Shown here piece after piece: positions 1-6,131 of a DNA stretch of 8,163 bases. Position 1 is the stretch's first letter. Each line of letters starts with the position of its first letter. The translations under genes and the position numbers were made by a program. Source of the stretch: an uncultured Actinomycetes bacterium (GTDB taxonomy: Bacteria > Actinomycetota > Thermoleophilia > Gaiellales > F1-60-MAGs149); contig CAINDT010000306.1 in NCBI GenBank assembly GCA_903847495.1, forward strand, positions 1 through 8,163, given 5' to 3'. The notes under the pieces are model-generated. The model ran no database searches, was not told the DNA's origin, and saw only the letters and a list, made by a program, of their open reading frames with translations.

Positions 1-98
1 AGCGAGATATCGGAGGCCGTCACCCAGACCAGCGCCGTCACGGCGCAGATGCCGATCAGCGACAGCCAGCGGTTCGGCGACGCAGAGAGCAGGGACAT
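1..98 (-). CDS. Probable MFS transporter, N-terminal fragment
   Basis: This gene starts at an ATG (98-96) and runs off the left edge, so only 32 residues are visible. They begin MSLLSASPNRWLSLIGIC and continue into a hydrophobic stretch ending in VTASDIS. The pattern is a short polar head, then RWL, one hydrophobic helix, and an Asp at its outer end. It resembles the first transmembrane segment of DHA2-type MFS drug/solute exporters, which often read RWLxL...LDxTxVNVALP. An in-frame TAG lies 12 nt upstream of the ATG, so this is the only plausible nearby start. A promoter-like TTGGCA-N17-TAGCCT precedes it, with the -10 hexamer only 6 nt from the ATG. The family call rests on a single helix and is tentative; any polytopic membrane protein is possible. 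Confidence 0.5.
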   Translation of the reverse strand, partial: MSLLSASPNRWLSLIGICAVTALVWVTASDIS

Positions 99-104
99 GC
101 GGGA

Positions 105-133
105 AGGCTATAGGTCGCGGTGCCGGGTGCCAA
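105..133 (-). promoter_or_regulatory. Promoter for the transporter gene, leaderless type
   Basis: On the minus strand, TTGGCA (133-128, five of six matches to TTGACA) lies 17 nt from TAGCCT (110-105, fits TANNNT). Only 6 nt separate the -10 hexamer from the ATG at 98, which puts the predicted transcription start at or next to the start codon. No Shine-Dalgarno sequence is present. It is the best -35/-10 pair in the window. Confidence 0.55.
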
Positions 134-151
134 TGGCAGGTGCGCGGCGGG

Positions 152-157
152 TAGAGT
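152..157 (+). promoter_or_regulatory. -10 element for the secreted hydrolase, leaderless type
   Basis: TAGAGT fits TANNNT and ends 6 nt before the GTG start at 164, again predicting a leaderless mRNA. No convincing -35 is seen at 16-18 nt spacing; the region there is occupied by the -35 of the divergent transporter promoter, so the two promoters interlock in the 65-bp gap. Confidence 0.4.
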
Positions 158-163
158 CCGCCC

Positions 164-1666
164 GTGCGCCGCCTGCTGCCGCTTGTCCTGTTGCTCACCG
201 TCCTCGTCGCGCCGGGCGCCGCATCGGCCCTGACCCCTGCGCAGCTGACGGCGCTCGGAGCAGGCCCCTGCCCAAACGCGGAGAGCACGTTCCGATGCCT
301 CGCGGTGACCGTGCCGCTCGACCACTTCAACCCGTCAAACCCCGCTTCCCTCGACGTGATCGTCGGCGTCCACCCCGCGTCCATCGCGCGCTCAAAGGGC
401 CTGCTCGTCACGCTCGTCGGCGGCCCCGGCGCATCGGGACTCACCGACGCCGACGCACTGCTCGAGCTCTGGTCCGAGCCGATCATCCGGCAGTACGACA
501 TCGTCTACTTCGACCAGCGAGGCATCGGCGCGAGCAGTGGCATCTACTGCCCACAGGCCGTACTCGCCGCCCGCCGCGCCGAGGGCACGACGCGCTTCGA
601 CCGCACCACGAACAACCGCCGCTTTGCGACGCGCTGCGTCGCCGAGGCGGATGCCCCGACGCTCCTGCCGTACCTGAGCACCGCCCAGGCCGCCGAGGAT
701 CTCGAGACGATGCGCCAGCGACTCGGCGGCGAACAGATGACCCTCTACGGCACGTCCTACGGCACGCAGCTCGCCGCGGCGTACGCACGCCGATACCCGG
801 AGCGACTGCGCGGACTGATCCTCGACGGCGTCATCGACACGTCGCTCAGCGCGACCAGCTTCTGGGCGAGCGCAGCCCGCAGCTTCGAGAGCGTGCTCGA
901 CGAGACGCTCGCGGTGTGCGGCCGGCGACCCGCCTGCACCCGTGACATGCCGCAGGGCGCGCGCGCCGTGTACGACCGCCTGAACGCGCGTCTCGCCCGT
1001 AACCCGATCCGCGTCGAGGGCGGCACGGGCCTCCTGACCCAGGCGATGCTGCACACCTACATCGGCTCGTCGCTCTACTCCCCCAGCGGCCGTGCCACCG
1101 TGCTGCGCGACCTCGCCAACGTCGCCCGCGGTGACTACGCGAGCCTGGCCGAGGGTGCCTGGATCGCCGAGGGCGTCGACCCGACGACGTGGCGGCTGCT
1201 CAACACGGGCATCTCCTACGCCTCGTACTTCGGCGTGCAGTGCGCGGACGCCGCGTACTACGCCGGCACCCCGACCGAACGCGCCTCCCAGTGGACCGCA
1301 GCGGGCGCGGCGCTCGGTCTGCAACTGCCCCGCATCGGCGAGTACATCTTCGAGAACGACCTGCCGTGCGCTTGGTGGCCGAACACACCGGCGCCGACGT
1401 CACCGCCCGCCCCGCTCGTGGCCAACGGAATCCCGACGATCGTCCTGACCGCCACCGGCGATCCGATTACGCCCCACGCGCAGGGCGATACCGTCTTCCG
1501 CCACCTCGCCGAAGGGCATCTCGTCCGCACGCTCGGCGCCGGCCACGTGACGCTCTCTCCTGCTGCCCCGTGCAGCTACGGCCCCGTCGAGCAGCTCCTT
1601 CTGCACGACCGCCTGCCGCGGACCGCCCGCACGACATGCCCCGGCCGCTTCGTCGCCCGCTACTGA
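164..1666 (+). CDS. Secreted alpha/beta hydrolase, TAP-like (peptidase S33 type)
   Basis: This 500-aa exported hydrolase resembles the tripeptidyl aminopeptidase/proline iminopeptidase group of actinobacteria (alpha/beta-hydrolase core plus C-terminal TAP-like domain). Residues 1-22 form a signal peptide: RR, a Leu-rich core, and a signal-peptidase I site after ASA. No lipobox is seen. Catalytic landmarks are GGPGASG (86-92, oxyanion region), FDQRG (116-120), nucleophile Ser198 in GTSYGT, Asp433 in TGDPITP and His461 in GAGHVTL, giving a complete triad in the expected order. Ten cysteines suggest disulfides in an extracytoplasmic protein. The likely role is release of N-terminal peptides or hydrolysis of small esters or amides outside the cell; the substrate cannot be inferred. 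The GTG start is chosen because the signal peptide begins there and a -10 element sits 6 nt upstream. It is monocistronic and convergent with the acylation operon. Confidence 0.9.
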   Translation: MRRLLPLVLLLTVLVAPGAASALTPAQLTALGAGPCPNAESTFRCLAVTVPLDHFNPSNPASLDVIVGVHPASIARSKGLLVTLVGGPGASGLTDADALLELWSEPIIRQYDIVYFDQRGIGASSGIYCPQAVLAARRAEGTTRFDRTTNNRRFATRCVAEADAPTLLPYLSTAQAAEDLETMRQRLGGEQMTLYGTSYGTQLAAAYARRYPERLRGLILDGVIDTSLSATSFWASAARSFESVLDETLAVCGRRPACTRDMPQGARAVYDRLNARLARNPIRVEGGTGLLTQAMLHTYIGSSLYSPSGRATVLRDLANVARGDYASLAEGAWIAEGVDPTTWRLLNTGISYASYFGVQCADAAYYAGTPTERASQWTAAGAALGLQLPRIGEYIFENDLPCAWWPNTPAPTSPPAPLVANGIPTIVLTATGDPITPHAQGDTVFRHLAEGHLVRTLGAGHVTLSPAAPCSYGPVEQLLLHDRLPRTARTTCPGRFVARY

Positions 1667-1680
1667 AACCCCGACGCCAG

Positions 1681-1701
1681 TGGGCTCCCCGCCCGAGCCC
1701 A
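1681..1701. terminator. Hairpin between convergent genes
   Basis: A perfect 7-bp stem, TGGGCTC (1681-1687) with GAGCCCA (1695-1701), encloses a 7-nt loop. It begins 15 nt after the hydrolase stop and lies 64 nt beyond the stop of the opposing SGNH gene. Only TT follows on the plus strand, so it is a weak intrinsic or bidirectional terminator. A second, weaker inverted repeat, TCGGC (1739-1743) with GCCGA (1752-1756), lies nearer the SGNH gene. Confidence 0.5.
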
Positions 1702-1764
1702 TTCCACCGCACCGCACCGATCGCACGCCTGCTCGCGCTCGGCAGCCAAGCGCCGAACCTCCTG

Positions 1765-2787
1765 CTACTGCCGAAGCTGCGTGCCGAGCCACTGCGAGTA
1801 GATCTCGCGCCCCGGCTCGTGCAGGTGGTTCGGATCGGAGTAGCCACCGTCGTAGAGCTGCGCAAGGACGTCCTTCGGCGGGAACAGCAGCGGTTCGCCG
1901 AACGTGGCCTCGAACTTGTCGAGGTACGCCTGCGACGGTTCGGGGTCGCCGAGCCGCGGCATCAGCGTGAAGTAGATCTCCAACCCGCGCGCGTGCGCCC
2001 ACTGCACCATCTCGAGCATCGTCTCGCGCTGCGCGTCGTTGTTGATGCGCCCGATCGGCCAGGCGCCTGGTGGGCGATCGGCCCACGTGCCGCCCTTGGG
2101 CGTCACCTTCTTGAGCCACTCCTCGTTGGCCGCCGTCTTGAGCGGACGATCCTTGCCGGTACAGCCGTCCGAGTAGCCCTCGGGACGCTGCTCGACCGGG
2201 ATCTCCACGTTCTTGTCGGCCTTGCCCGACAGGACGCGGTCGAGGGCGTAGTCGAGGCGCTCCTGGAAGAGATCCATGACGTCGCGCGCCTTCAGGTAGG
2301 CGGGCTCGCGCGGCTTGACCTCGGGATCCGACTTGAACTCCTCGACCGGCACGAGCGCCGCGTGGTCCACGTAGTAGTCGTAGTACCGCTGCGACGTGGC
2401 GACCACGTCGCCCTCGCGCGAGTACTCGACGACGATCGCCTGCGTGATGCCGCGCTCGTTCTCGACGTCCTTGATCTCCTGGAACATCTGCTGCGTGCCG
2501 CGCCAGCTGCGCGCGAGATTGAGCACCACGAACGGCGGCACCTTGCCGTTGCTGTACTCCGTGGAGACCGTCTGCGGCGAGACCCCCCACTTAGTGCGCG
2601 ACGTGCCGACGACGACGACGTCGACCGGCCCCTTGTAGTTGTAGATCTCGCGGTAGATGCACTTCAACGACGCGTACCGTACGCGCGGCTGGTCGGACCA
2701 CGCCACGAGCGCGAACACCCCGAGCAGCGACAGCGCCAGCACGAGGCCGGCGCCGAGCTGGATCAGGTGGCGGTGGCGGGAGGACAT
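1765..2787 (-). CDS. Membrane-anchored SGNH/DltD-like acyltransferase partner
   Basis: This 340-aa protein is the last gene of the operon. It has one N-terminal membrane anchor (about residues 8-30) and an extracytoplasmic SGNH-hydrolase-like domain. Visible landmarks are the nucleophile-type Ser63 in VVVVGTSRTKWG, a conserved-looking NLARSWRG (90-97) that could supply the Asn/Gly oxyanion block, and a C-terminal SDPNHLH (317-323) with the Asp318/His321 D-x-x-H pair. This architecture matches DltD, AlgJ/AlgX and similar partners of MBOAT proteins, which finish transfer of an acyl group to a cell-envelope polymer. The ATG at 2787 lies 4 nt after the relay peptide's stop, with no clear ribosome site, so translation is probably coupled. 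Family-level identity is well supported; substrate and acceptor are unknown. Acetyl (AlgJ-like) transfer is possible, but the operon's carrier protein favours a Dlt-like route. Confidence 0.82.
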   Translation of the reverse strand: MSSRHRHLIQLGAGLVLALSLLGVFALVAWSDQPRVRYASLKCIYREIYNYKGPVDVVVVGTSRTKWGVSPQTVSTEYSNGKVPPFVVLNLARSWRGTQQMFQEIKDVENERGITQAIVVEYSREGDVVATSQRYYDYYVDHAALVPVEEFKSDPEVKPREPAYLKARDVMDLFQERLDYALDRVLSGKADKNVEIPVEQRPEGYSDGCTGKDRPLKTAANEEWLKKVTPKGGTWADRPPGAWPIGRINNDAQRETMLEMVQWAHARGLEIYFTLMPRLGDPEPSQAYLDKFEATFGEPLLFPPKDVLAQLYDGGYSDPNHLHEPGREIYSQWLGTQLRQ

Positions 2788-2791
2788 GCGG

Positions 2792-2947
2792 CTAGTAGTT
2801 CGCGTAGATCGGGGTGAGCGAGTCGAGCGGGTAGTTGAGCAGGATCAGCACCCACGCGAGGATCCCCAGCACGACGTAGATCAGGAGCTGATGCCCGGTG
2901 ACCCAGTCTGCCACCACCTTTGCGAATGCGGCCCAGCGCTCTTCCAT
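2792..2947 (-). CDS. DltX-like small membrane peptide with C-terminal PIYANY
   Basis: This 51-aa protein has a short polar N-terminus (MEERWAAFAK), one hydrophobic helix (about residues 21-37), and a short tail ending PIYANY at residues 46-51. Length, topology and position between the MBOAT and SGNH genes match DltX of Dlt systems. DltX carries a conserved C-terminal motif (FIYNEF-like) whose tyrosine accepts the acyl group from DltB before DltD takes it; Tyr48 or terminal Tyr51 would be the counterpart here. The ATG at 2947 is chosen over an in-frame start 63 nt further upstream because GAGGAGGG (2962-2955) precedes it at 7-nt spacing and the longer form would overlap the MBOAT gene and add a cysteine-rich, non-membrane head. 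The protein is real on context and ribosome site. The relay role is inferred from the motif and gene order, not from overall sequence identity, which cannot be judged at this size. Confidence 0.78.
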   Translation of the reverse strand: MEERWAAFAKVVADWVTGHQLLIYVVLGILAWVLILLNYPLDSLTPIYANY

Positions 2948-2954
2948 CAGGCGA

Positions 2955-2962
2955 CCCTCCTC
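2955..2962 (-). promoter_or_regulatory. Ribosome binding site deciding the small peptide's start
   Basis: GAGGAGGG on the minus strand, 7 nt from the ATG at 2947, overlaps the last codons of the MBOAT gene. It is the strongest Shine-Dalgarno in the operon and supports the 51-aa form of the peptide. Confidence 0.75.
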
Positions 2963-4142
2963 ATGACACGTGGACTCCAACGAAGGACAGGACGTACCGC
3001 GCCAGCACACGGTTCGACGGCTGGTTCGCGATCGCCGACATCACGCTGACGAAGGTGAGCGTGATCACGATTCCGCCGACCCGGCGCACCACGTACGGCA
3101 TCGGGATGGGCGGTCGCTTCTTCGTGCGGTACCAGGCGGTCAGCGCCAGCGCGGTGCCGTGACCTACCCCCCAGAAGAGGTAGCCCACGGACGTACGGTG
3201 CCAGAGCCCGATCAGCGTGAACGTCACGATCAGCGATAGCCCCGCCTTGCCCGTGCGGCGCACCATCGGCTTGTACATGTACGCGGTGATGAACTTCGAC
3301 AGCGAGAGGTGCCAGCGCTGCCAGAAGTTCTGAATCGAGTGGGCGATCAGCGGGAACTTGAAGTTCTCGGTCAGATCGAGGTTGAACATCCACCCCGCGC
3401 CGATCGCGATGTCCGTGAAGCCGGAGAAGTTGACGTACAGGTACGCGAACGAGAGGAACGCGAACAGGAGCGCCTGCACCGGGCCGTCCCAGCCCTTGTC
3501 GTACATCGCATCCATCGGCGATCCGAGCAGCCAGACCGACGCCGTCGTCTTGATCCAGCCGCCGATGATGTAGGCCTTGACGGCGCCCATGCCGATCCGA
3601 CCGATGCCCATCACCCAGCGCCGGATGTCCGGATCGCGCGAGAGGGCGACGTGGTCGAACTTCTGCGACGCGTCGATCGGGCCCATCGGGAAAGCCGGAT
3701 AGAAGAGCGTCGTCGTGAGGACCTCGCGGAACGGGAGCGCATCGAGCTTGAGGCCCTGCTTGATCGACGCGTAGAGCTTGAACGTGTAGAACGACATGCC
3801 GAGGGTCGTGAGCGACGTGAACAGGACGCCGCGCGGCGAGCCGGACGGGAACGGGATCAGGTCGGCCAGCGGCGTGATGGCGTTGATCACGAGCGGCAGG
3901 ACGATCAGCCAGGGCAGCCAGCCGTAGCGCGGGTACCGCTTCGTCAGCCCGTACAGCAGCCACGCGAGCAGCGCGGTCGCAAGCGCGAGGAACAGCGTCG
4001 CCGGGCTGTAGATATAGATCAGCACGCCCGACACGACCAAGAGCACCGCGCGCCGCCCCTCGACCCATCCCTTCGGCAGAACCCAGTAGACGAGGCTCGC
4101 GAGGAACGTCGTCAGGACGAGGATCTGGAAGGTGGCGAGCAC
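2961..4142 (-). CDS. MBOAT-family membrane O-acyltransferase (DltB/AlgI-like)
   Basis: This 393-aa polytopic membrane protein belongs to the MBOAT (membrane-bound O-acyltransferase) family. The MBOAT core runs from about residue 110 to 340. Key marks are YVNFSGFTDIAIG (236-248), the FWQRWHLSLSKF segment with His278, GLWH (312-315), and WGVGHG with the probable catalytic His328. Family members such as DltB and AlgI pass an activated acyl group across the membrane to an outer acceptor. The gene is flanked by an acyl carrier protein upstream and a DltX-like peptide plus an SGNH partner downstream, so DltB is the closer analogy. Translation starts at GTG (4142), the first start after an in-frame stop. 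No clear ribosome site is seen, and a small hairpin lies just upstream. Its stop overlaps the next gene's ribosome site, indicating tight co-expression. Acyl specificity is not readable. Confidence 0.9.
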   Translation of the reverse strand: MLATFQILVLTTFLASLVYWVLPKGWVEGRRAVLLVVSGVLIYIYSPATLFLALATALLAWLLYGLTKRYPRYGWLPWLIVLPLVINAITPLADLIPFPSGSPRGVLFTSLTTLGMSFYTFKLYASIKQGLKLDALPFREVLTTTLFYPAFPMGPIDASQKFDHVALSRDPDIRRWVMGIGRIGMGAVKAYIIGGWIKTTASVWLLGSPMDAMYDKGWDGPVQALLFAFLSFAYLYVNFSGFTDIAIGAGWMFNLDLTENFKFPLIAHSIQNFWQRWHLSLSKFITAYMYKPMVRRTGKAGLSLIVTFTLIGLWHRTSVGYLFWGVGHGTALALTAWYRTKKRPPIPMPYVVRRVGGIVITLTFVSVMSAIANQPSNRVLARYVLSFVGVHVS

Positions 4143-4169
4143 GTGGGGGTCAGTCGGTGATGCTCAGGA

Positions 4170-4184
4170 GACGCCAGGGGCGTC
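4170..4184 (-). other. Intercistronic hairpin between acp and the MBOAT gene
   Basis: A perfect 6-bp inverted repeat, GACGCC (4170-4175) with GGCGTC (4179-4184), has a 3-nt loop and lies in the 47-nt gap after the acp stop. No U-tract follows on the minus strand, so it is more likely an mRNA processing, protection or partial attenuation element than a full terminator. Confidence 0.35.
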
Positions 4185-4189
4185 GAGAG

Positions 4190-4435
4190 TCAGGCAGTCG
4201 CCTGAACGACGATGTCGACGATCGACCCGACGCGGAAGTCCTCGTACGTCTCGTCGATGGCCTCGAGCTTCTGGCCGAGATCGTTCTCGAGCTCGAACAG
4301 GAACGTCATCGAATCGAGCGAGTCGAGCATCCCGTCGTCGACGAGGTTCGTCTCCTCGGTGATGTCACCGTCGACCGAGCCGACGGTGGCGACGAGCGCC
4401 TTCGTGATCGCGGCAAGTGCCTCTTCGCGTGTCAT
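4190..4435 (-). CDS. Acyl carrier protein (DltC-like)
   Basis: This 81-aa acidic helical protein has the carrier-protein signature. Residues 29-42 (TNLVDDGMLDSLDS) contain the D-S-L motif, with Ser39 as the phosphopantetheine attachment site, followed by an amphipathic helix (TFLFELENDLG). The length is close to DltC (about 78 aa) and to FabC/AcpP-type carriers. The GMLDSLDS context resembles both DltC and stand-alone polysaccharide-tailoring carriers. It would hold the acyl or aminoacyl group as a thioester in the cytoplasm and deliver it to the adjacent MBOAT. AGGAG (4444-4440) lies 4 nt before the ATG. It follows the 211-aa gene by 31 nt and precedes the MBOAT gene by 47 nt, clearly in one operon. 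No phosphopantetheinyl transferase or adenylating ligase is encoded in the window, so loading must happen in trans or through the 211-aa neighbour. Confidence 0.9.
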   Translation of the reverse strand: MTREEALAAITKALVATVGSVDGDITEETNLVDDGMLDSLDSMTFLFELENDLGQKLEAIDETYEDFRVGSIVDIVVQATA

Positions 4436-4439
4436 GCGT

Positions 4440-4444
4440 CTCCT
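4440..4444 (-). promoter_or_regulatory. Ribosome binding site of acp
   Basis: AGGAG on the minus strand, 4 nt upstream of the ATG at 4435. The spacing is short but usable. Confidence 0.5.
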
Positions 4445-4466
4445 ACAAGGTTGTTGCTGGATTGTC

Positions 4467-5102
4467 TCACGCGCGCACCATGCATGAGAAGCAGATCTGG
4501 AATGGCAGCGGCGCGCCGGGCCCTTCGGTCTCGACCAGGCCGAGCGTCTGCAGGCGCCCGTCGACGATACGCTCGATCTTGGGCGTGAGGCGCAGCGTGC
4601 CGGCGGCCGGATACGTCGCCGTCAGCGGCAGGCGCGCGCCCATCAGCGCGGTGAACCAGATGTCCACGACCTCCGCGCCGCGCGTGGCGTGCGCGGCCTT
4701 GACGAACTCGATCACGGCGACGAGATACGACTCGAACGACCCGGCGATGGCGAAGCTGCAGGTCGCGTTGTGCTCCGCGTCGACCTCGAGTCCGCTGGTG
4801 ATCTTGGCGACGTCGTCGATGCGCGCGGCCGCCGGACCGGCGACCTCGAAGAAGCGCACCGTCTGCCGCTCGCCGTCGGCCTCGTACTGCGCACGGCCGA
4901 TCTCGTTGCCAGCGTCCTCGTCGGCGGGATCGAGCGCGACGCGGACGAGCTGCTCCGTGATCTGGGTGAACTTGGCCGAGACGAGCACCACCGGAACGTC
5001 GGACGCCGCCTGCACGAGCTCGCCCGTGCGCGACAGGATCTGCGATCCCTGGATGTAGTCGCGCGTGCCGCGCAGACCGACGTCGAGCGTGTGCACCGTC
5101 AT
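4467..5102 (-). CDS. Unrecognised 211-aa protein with internal duplication
   Basis: I do not recognise a family. There is no signal peptide or membrane segment, so it is probably cytoplasmic. The two halves resemble each other. The first half (about 4-92) has GTRDY (12-16), a helix-like run, a strand-like VVLVSAKF, then DGERQT (76-81) and EVAGPAA (86-92). The second half (about 114-197) has GSFESY (121-126), a helix-like run, VVDIWFTAL, then DGRLQT (181-186) and ETEGPGA (191-197). The shared end pattern is DGxxQTxxxxExxGPxA. A helix followed by several strands, repeated twice, would suit a double hot-dog fold as in acyl-ACP/CoA dehydratases and thioesterases. That is inference; no catalytic residues are identifiable. 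As the first gene before acp, it may act on, load or edit the acyl carrier. ATG is chosen with TAGGCT 7 nt upstream; no Shine-Dalgarno is seen. Confidence 0.8.
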   Translation of the reverse strand: MTVHTLDVGLRGTRDYIQGSQILSRTGELVQAASDVPVVLVSAKFTQITEQLVRVALDPADEDAGNEIGRAQYEADGERQTVRFFEVAGPAAARIDDVAKITSGLEVDAEHNATCSFAIAGSFESYLVAVIEFVKAAHATRGAEVVDIWFTALMGARLPLTATYPAAGTLRLTPKIERIVDGRLQTLGLVETEGPGAPLPFQICFSCMVRA

Positions 5103-5109
5103 ACGGCGG

Positions 5110-5115
5110 AGCCTA
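5110..5115 (-). promoter_or_regulatory. -10 element of the acylation operon, leaderless type
   Basis: TAGGCT on the minus strand (5115-5110) fits TANNNT and ends 7 nt before the ATG at 5102. No good -35 is seen at normal spacing. The identical hexamer occurs 6 nt before the nucleotidyltransferase start at 7655. Confidence 0.4.
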
Positions 5116-5132
5116 GCGGCGGACCGCGCCGC
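5116..5132 (-). terminator. Hairpin after the LysR gene
   Basis: A perfect 6-bp GC stem, GCGGCG (5116-5121) with CGCCGC (5127-5132), has a 5-nt loop and begins 6 nt past the LysR stop. No U-tract follows. It could weaken readthrough from the LysR gene into the acylation operon, whose own -10 element lies directly downstream. Confidence 0.35.
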
Positions 5133-5138
5133 GAGCGC

Positions 5139-6023
5139 CTAGTTCGCCAAGCGGCGCGCCAGCGCGAGGAACGCGTCGGCGGGTGCTGATAGCGGCGTGT
5201 CGCGGCGATAGACCGCGGCGACGGGGCGGCGCATCTGCGGCGTGTTCAGGAGATGCAGTTCCACGAGCGTGCCATCCTCCAGCCCCCAGGAGATCGCGGT
5301 GCGGGGCAGGAGCGAGATGCCGAGGCCTTCGGCGACCATCTGCGCAGCCGCCTCCGAGTTGTCCATCTCGAGAAAGGCGCGTGGCTGCAGGCGGGCGCGC
5401 TGGAAGAGCGTGAGCGCGATGTCCGCGAAGGATGAACGGCGGTCGAACAGCACGAAGCGCTCACCCGCTACCTGCTCGATGGTCACGGTGCCACGCTGGG
5501 CGAGTCGGTGCTCGCGCGCGCACACGAGGACGAGTTCGTCCTCGAAGACACGCTCGGTGACGAGTTCGGGATGCGATAGCTCGCGGATCAGCGCGATCTG
5601 CACCTCGTCGCGCACGACCATGTCGAGCACCTCGTCGGAGTGGCCGCCGCGGACGGAGAGCTCGATCAGCGGGTTCTCGGACTCGAGTTCGCGCAGCAAC
5701 GCGGGCAGCAGATACGTCGAGATCGCCGGCGGTGCGCCGATCGTCAACGCACCACCGCCGGCCGCGGTCAGATCGCCGACCAGGCGCGCGCCCTCGACGA
5801 ACGTCTCGAGCGTGCGCTCGGCGTACGGCAGAAAGGCACGGCCCGCCGCGGTCAGGCGCATGCCCCGGCGCGAACGCAGGAACAGCGGCCCGCCGACCTC
5901 GCGTTCAAGGCGCTGCAGCCTCGCGGTCAATGCCGGCTGGGTCAGGAACAGCTCGGCCGCGACGGGACCGAGATTGCCCGTGCGAGCCACGCGAACGAAG
6001 GCCTCTAACTGTCCCGAATCCAT
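5139..6023 (-). CDS. LysR-type transcriptional regulator
   Basis: This 294-aa protein has the LysR layout: a winged helix-turn-helix at the N-terminus (about residues 1-60, with AFVRVARTGNLGPVAAELF, then TQPALTARLQRLE and GxxLFxRxxRGMRLTxAG) and a periplasmic-binding-protein-like effector domain after about residue 85. I use the ATG at 6023 (MDSGQLEAF), the usual LysR start, not the TTG 9 nt upstream. TATGAT (6037-6032) ends 8 nt before the ATG, so the leader is very short or absent. The gene is divergent from aceA across 118 bp containing a perfect dyad, the classic arrangement for a LysR regulator controlling both its neighbour and itself. It also lies 36 nt upstream of the acylation operon on the same strand, so readthrough there is possible. 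The effector is unknown; a glyoxylate- or acetate-linked metabolite is a guess from context. Confidence 0.93.
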   Translation of the reverse strand: MDSGQLEAFVRVARTGNLGPVAAELFLTQPALTARLQRLEREVGGPLFLRSRRGMRLTAAGRAFLPYAERTLETFVEGARLVGDLTAAGGGALTIGAPPAISTYLLPALLRELESENPLIELSVRGGHSDEVLDMVVRDEVQIALIRELSHPELVTERVFEDELVLVCAREHRLAQRGTVTIEQVAGERFVLFDRRSSFADIALTLFQRARLQPRAFLEMDNSEAAAQMVAEGLGISLLPRTAISWGLEDGTLVELHLLNTPQMRRPVAAVYRRDTPLSAPADAFLALARRLAN

Positions 6024-6031
6024 GGTGATCA

Positions 6032-6037
6032 ATCATA
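6032..6037 (-). promoter_or_regulatory. -10 element of the LysR gene
   Basis: TATGAT on the minus strand (five of six to TATAAT) ends 8 nt before the ATG at 6023. No good -35 is found; that region is covered by the dyad at 6041-6064, consistent with autorepression. Confidence 0.45.
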
Positions 6038-6040
6038 TCT

Positions 6041-6064
6041 ATCGAAACACCCGTTGATTTCGAT
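6041..6064. promoter_or_regulatory. Dyad operator between LysR gene and aceA
   Basis: A perfect inverted repeat, ATCGAAA (6041-6047), N10, TTTCGAT (6058-6064), has its centre near 6052. It lies next to the proposed -35 of aceA and over the -35 region of the LysR gene. An AT-rich local patch and divergent placement suit a LysR binding site. A flanking ATCAA (6028-6032)/TTGAT (6054-6058) pair may add to it. I did not find a strict T-N11-A box at the dyad centre, so binding by LysR is inferred from position. Confidence 0.5.
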
Positions 6065-6093
6065 TCGACCTTATGGATCTCGACGCGTACAGT
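6065..6093 (+). promoter_or_regulatory. Candidate aceA promoter
   Basis: TCGACC (6065-6070, four of six to TTGACA) is separated by 17 nt from TACAGT (6088-6093, fits TANNNT). Transcription would begin near 6100, leaving a leader of about 40 nt before the TTG start and excluding the upstream ATG at 6073 as a start. Confidence 0.4.
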
Positions 6094-6126
6094 CCCCAAT
6101 CACATTCCGGACAGGCGTCCGTTACC

Positions 6127-6131
6127 GGAGG
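6127..6131 (+). promoter_or_regulatory. Ribosome binding site deciding the aceA TTG start
   Basis: GGAGG lies 10 nt upstream of TTG at 6142. The spacing is slightly long, but it is the only Shine-Dalgarno near any candidate start of this gene. Confidence 0.55.

Noticed and set aside
49..945. A 298-aa plus-strand open frame overlapping the hydrolase
   Set aside because: It is extremely Arg/Pro/Ala-rich, and the hydrolase frame holds the signal peptide and catalytic motifs.
1189..2817. A 542-aa plus-strand open frame across the hydrolase end and the SGNH gene
   Set aside because: Its translation is Arg/Ala/Leu/Val-rich low-complexity typical of shadow frames in GC-rich DNA. It overlaps two genes with intact catalytic motifs and reads through a convergent terminator.
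2792..3010. A 72-aa longer form of the small membrane peptide
   Set aside because: The extra 21 residues overlap the MBOAT end and look non-coding; the ATG at 2947 has a strong GAGGAGGG at good spacing.
2961..4142. Alginate or cellulose O-acetylation (AlgI/WssH) assignment for the MBOAT
   Set aside because: It cannot be excluded by fold, but those systems take acetyl groups without a dedicated DltC-like carrier and DltX-like peptide, both of which are in this operon.
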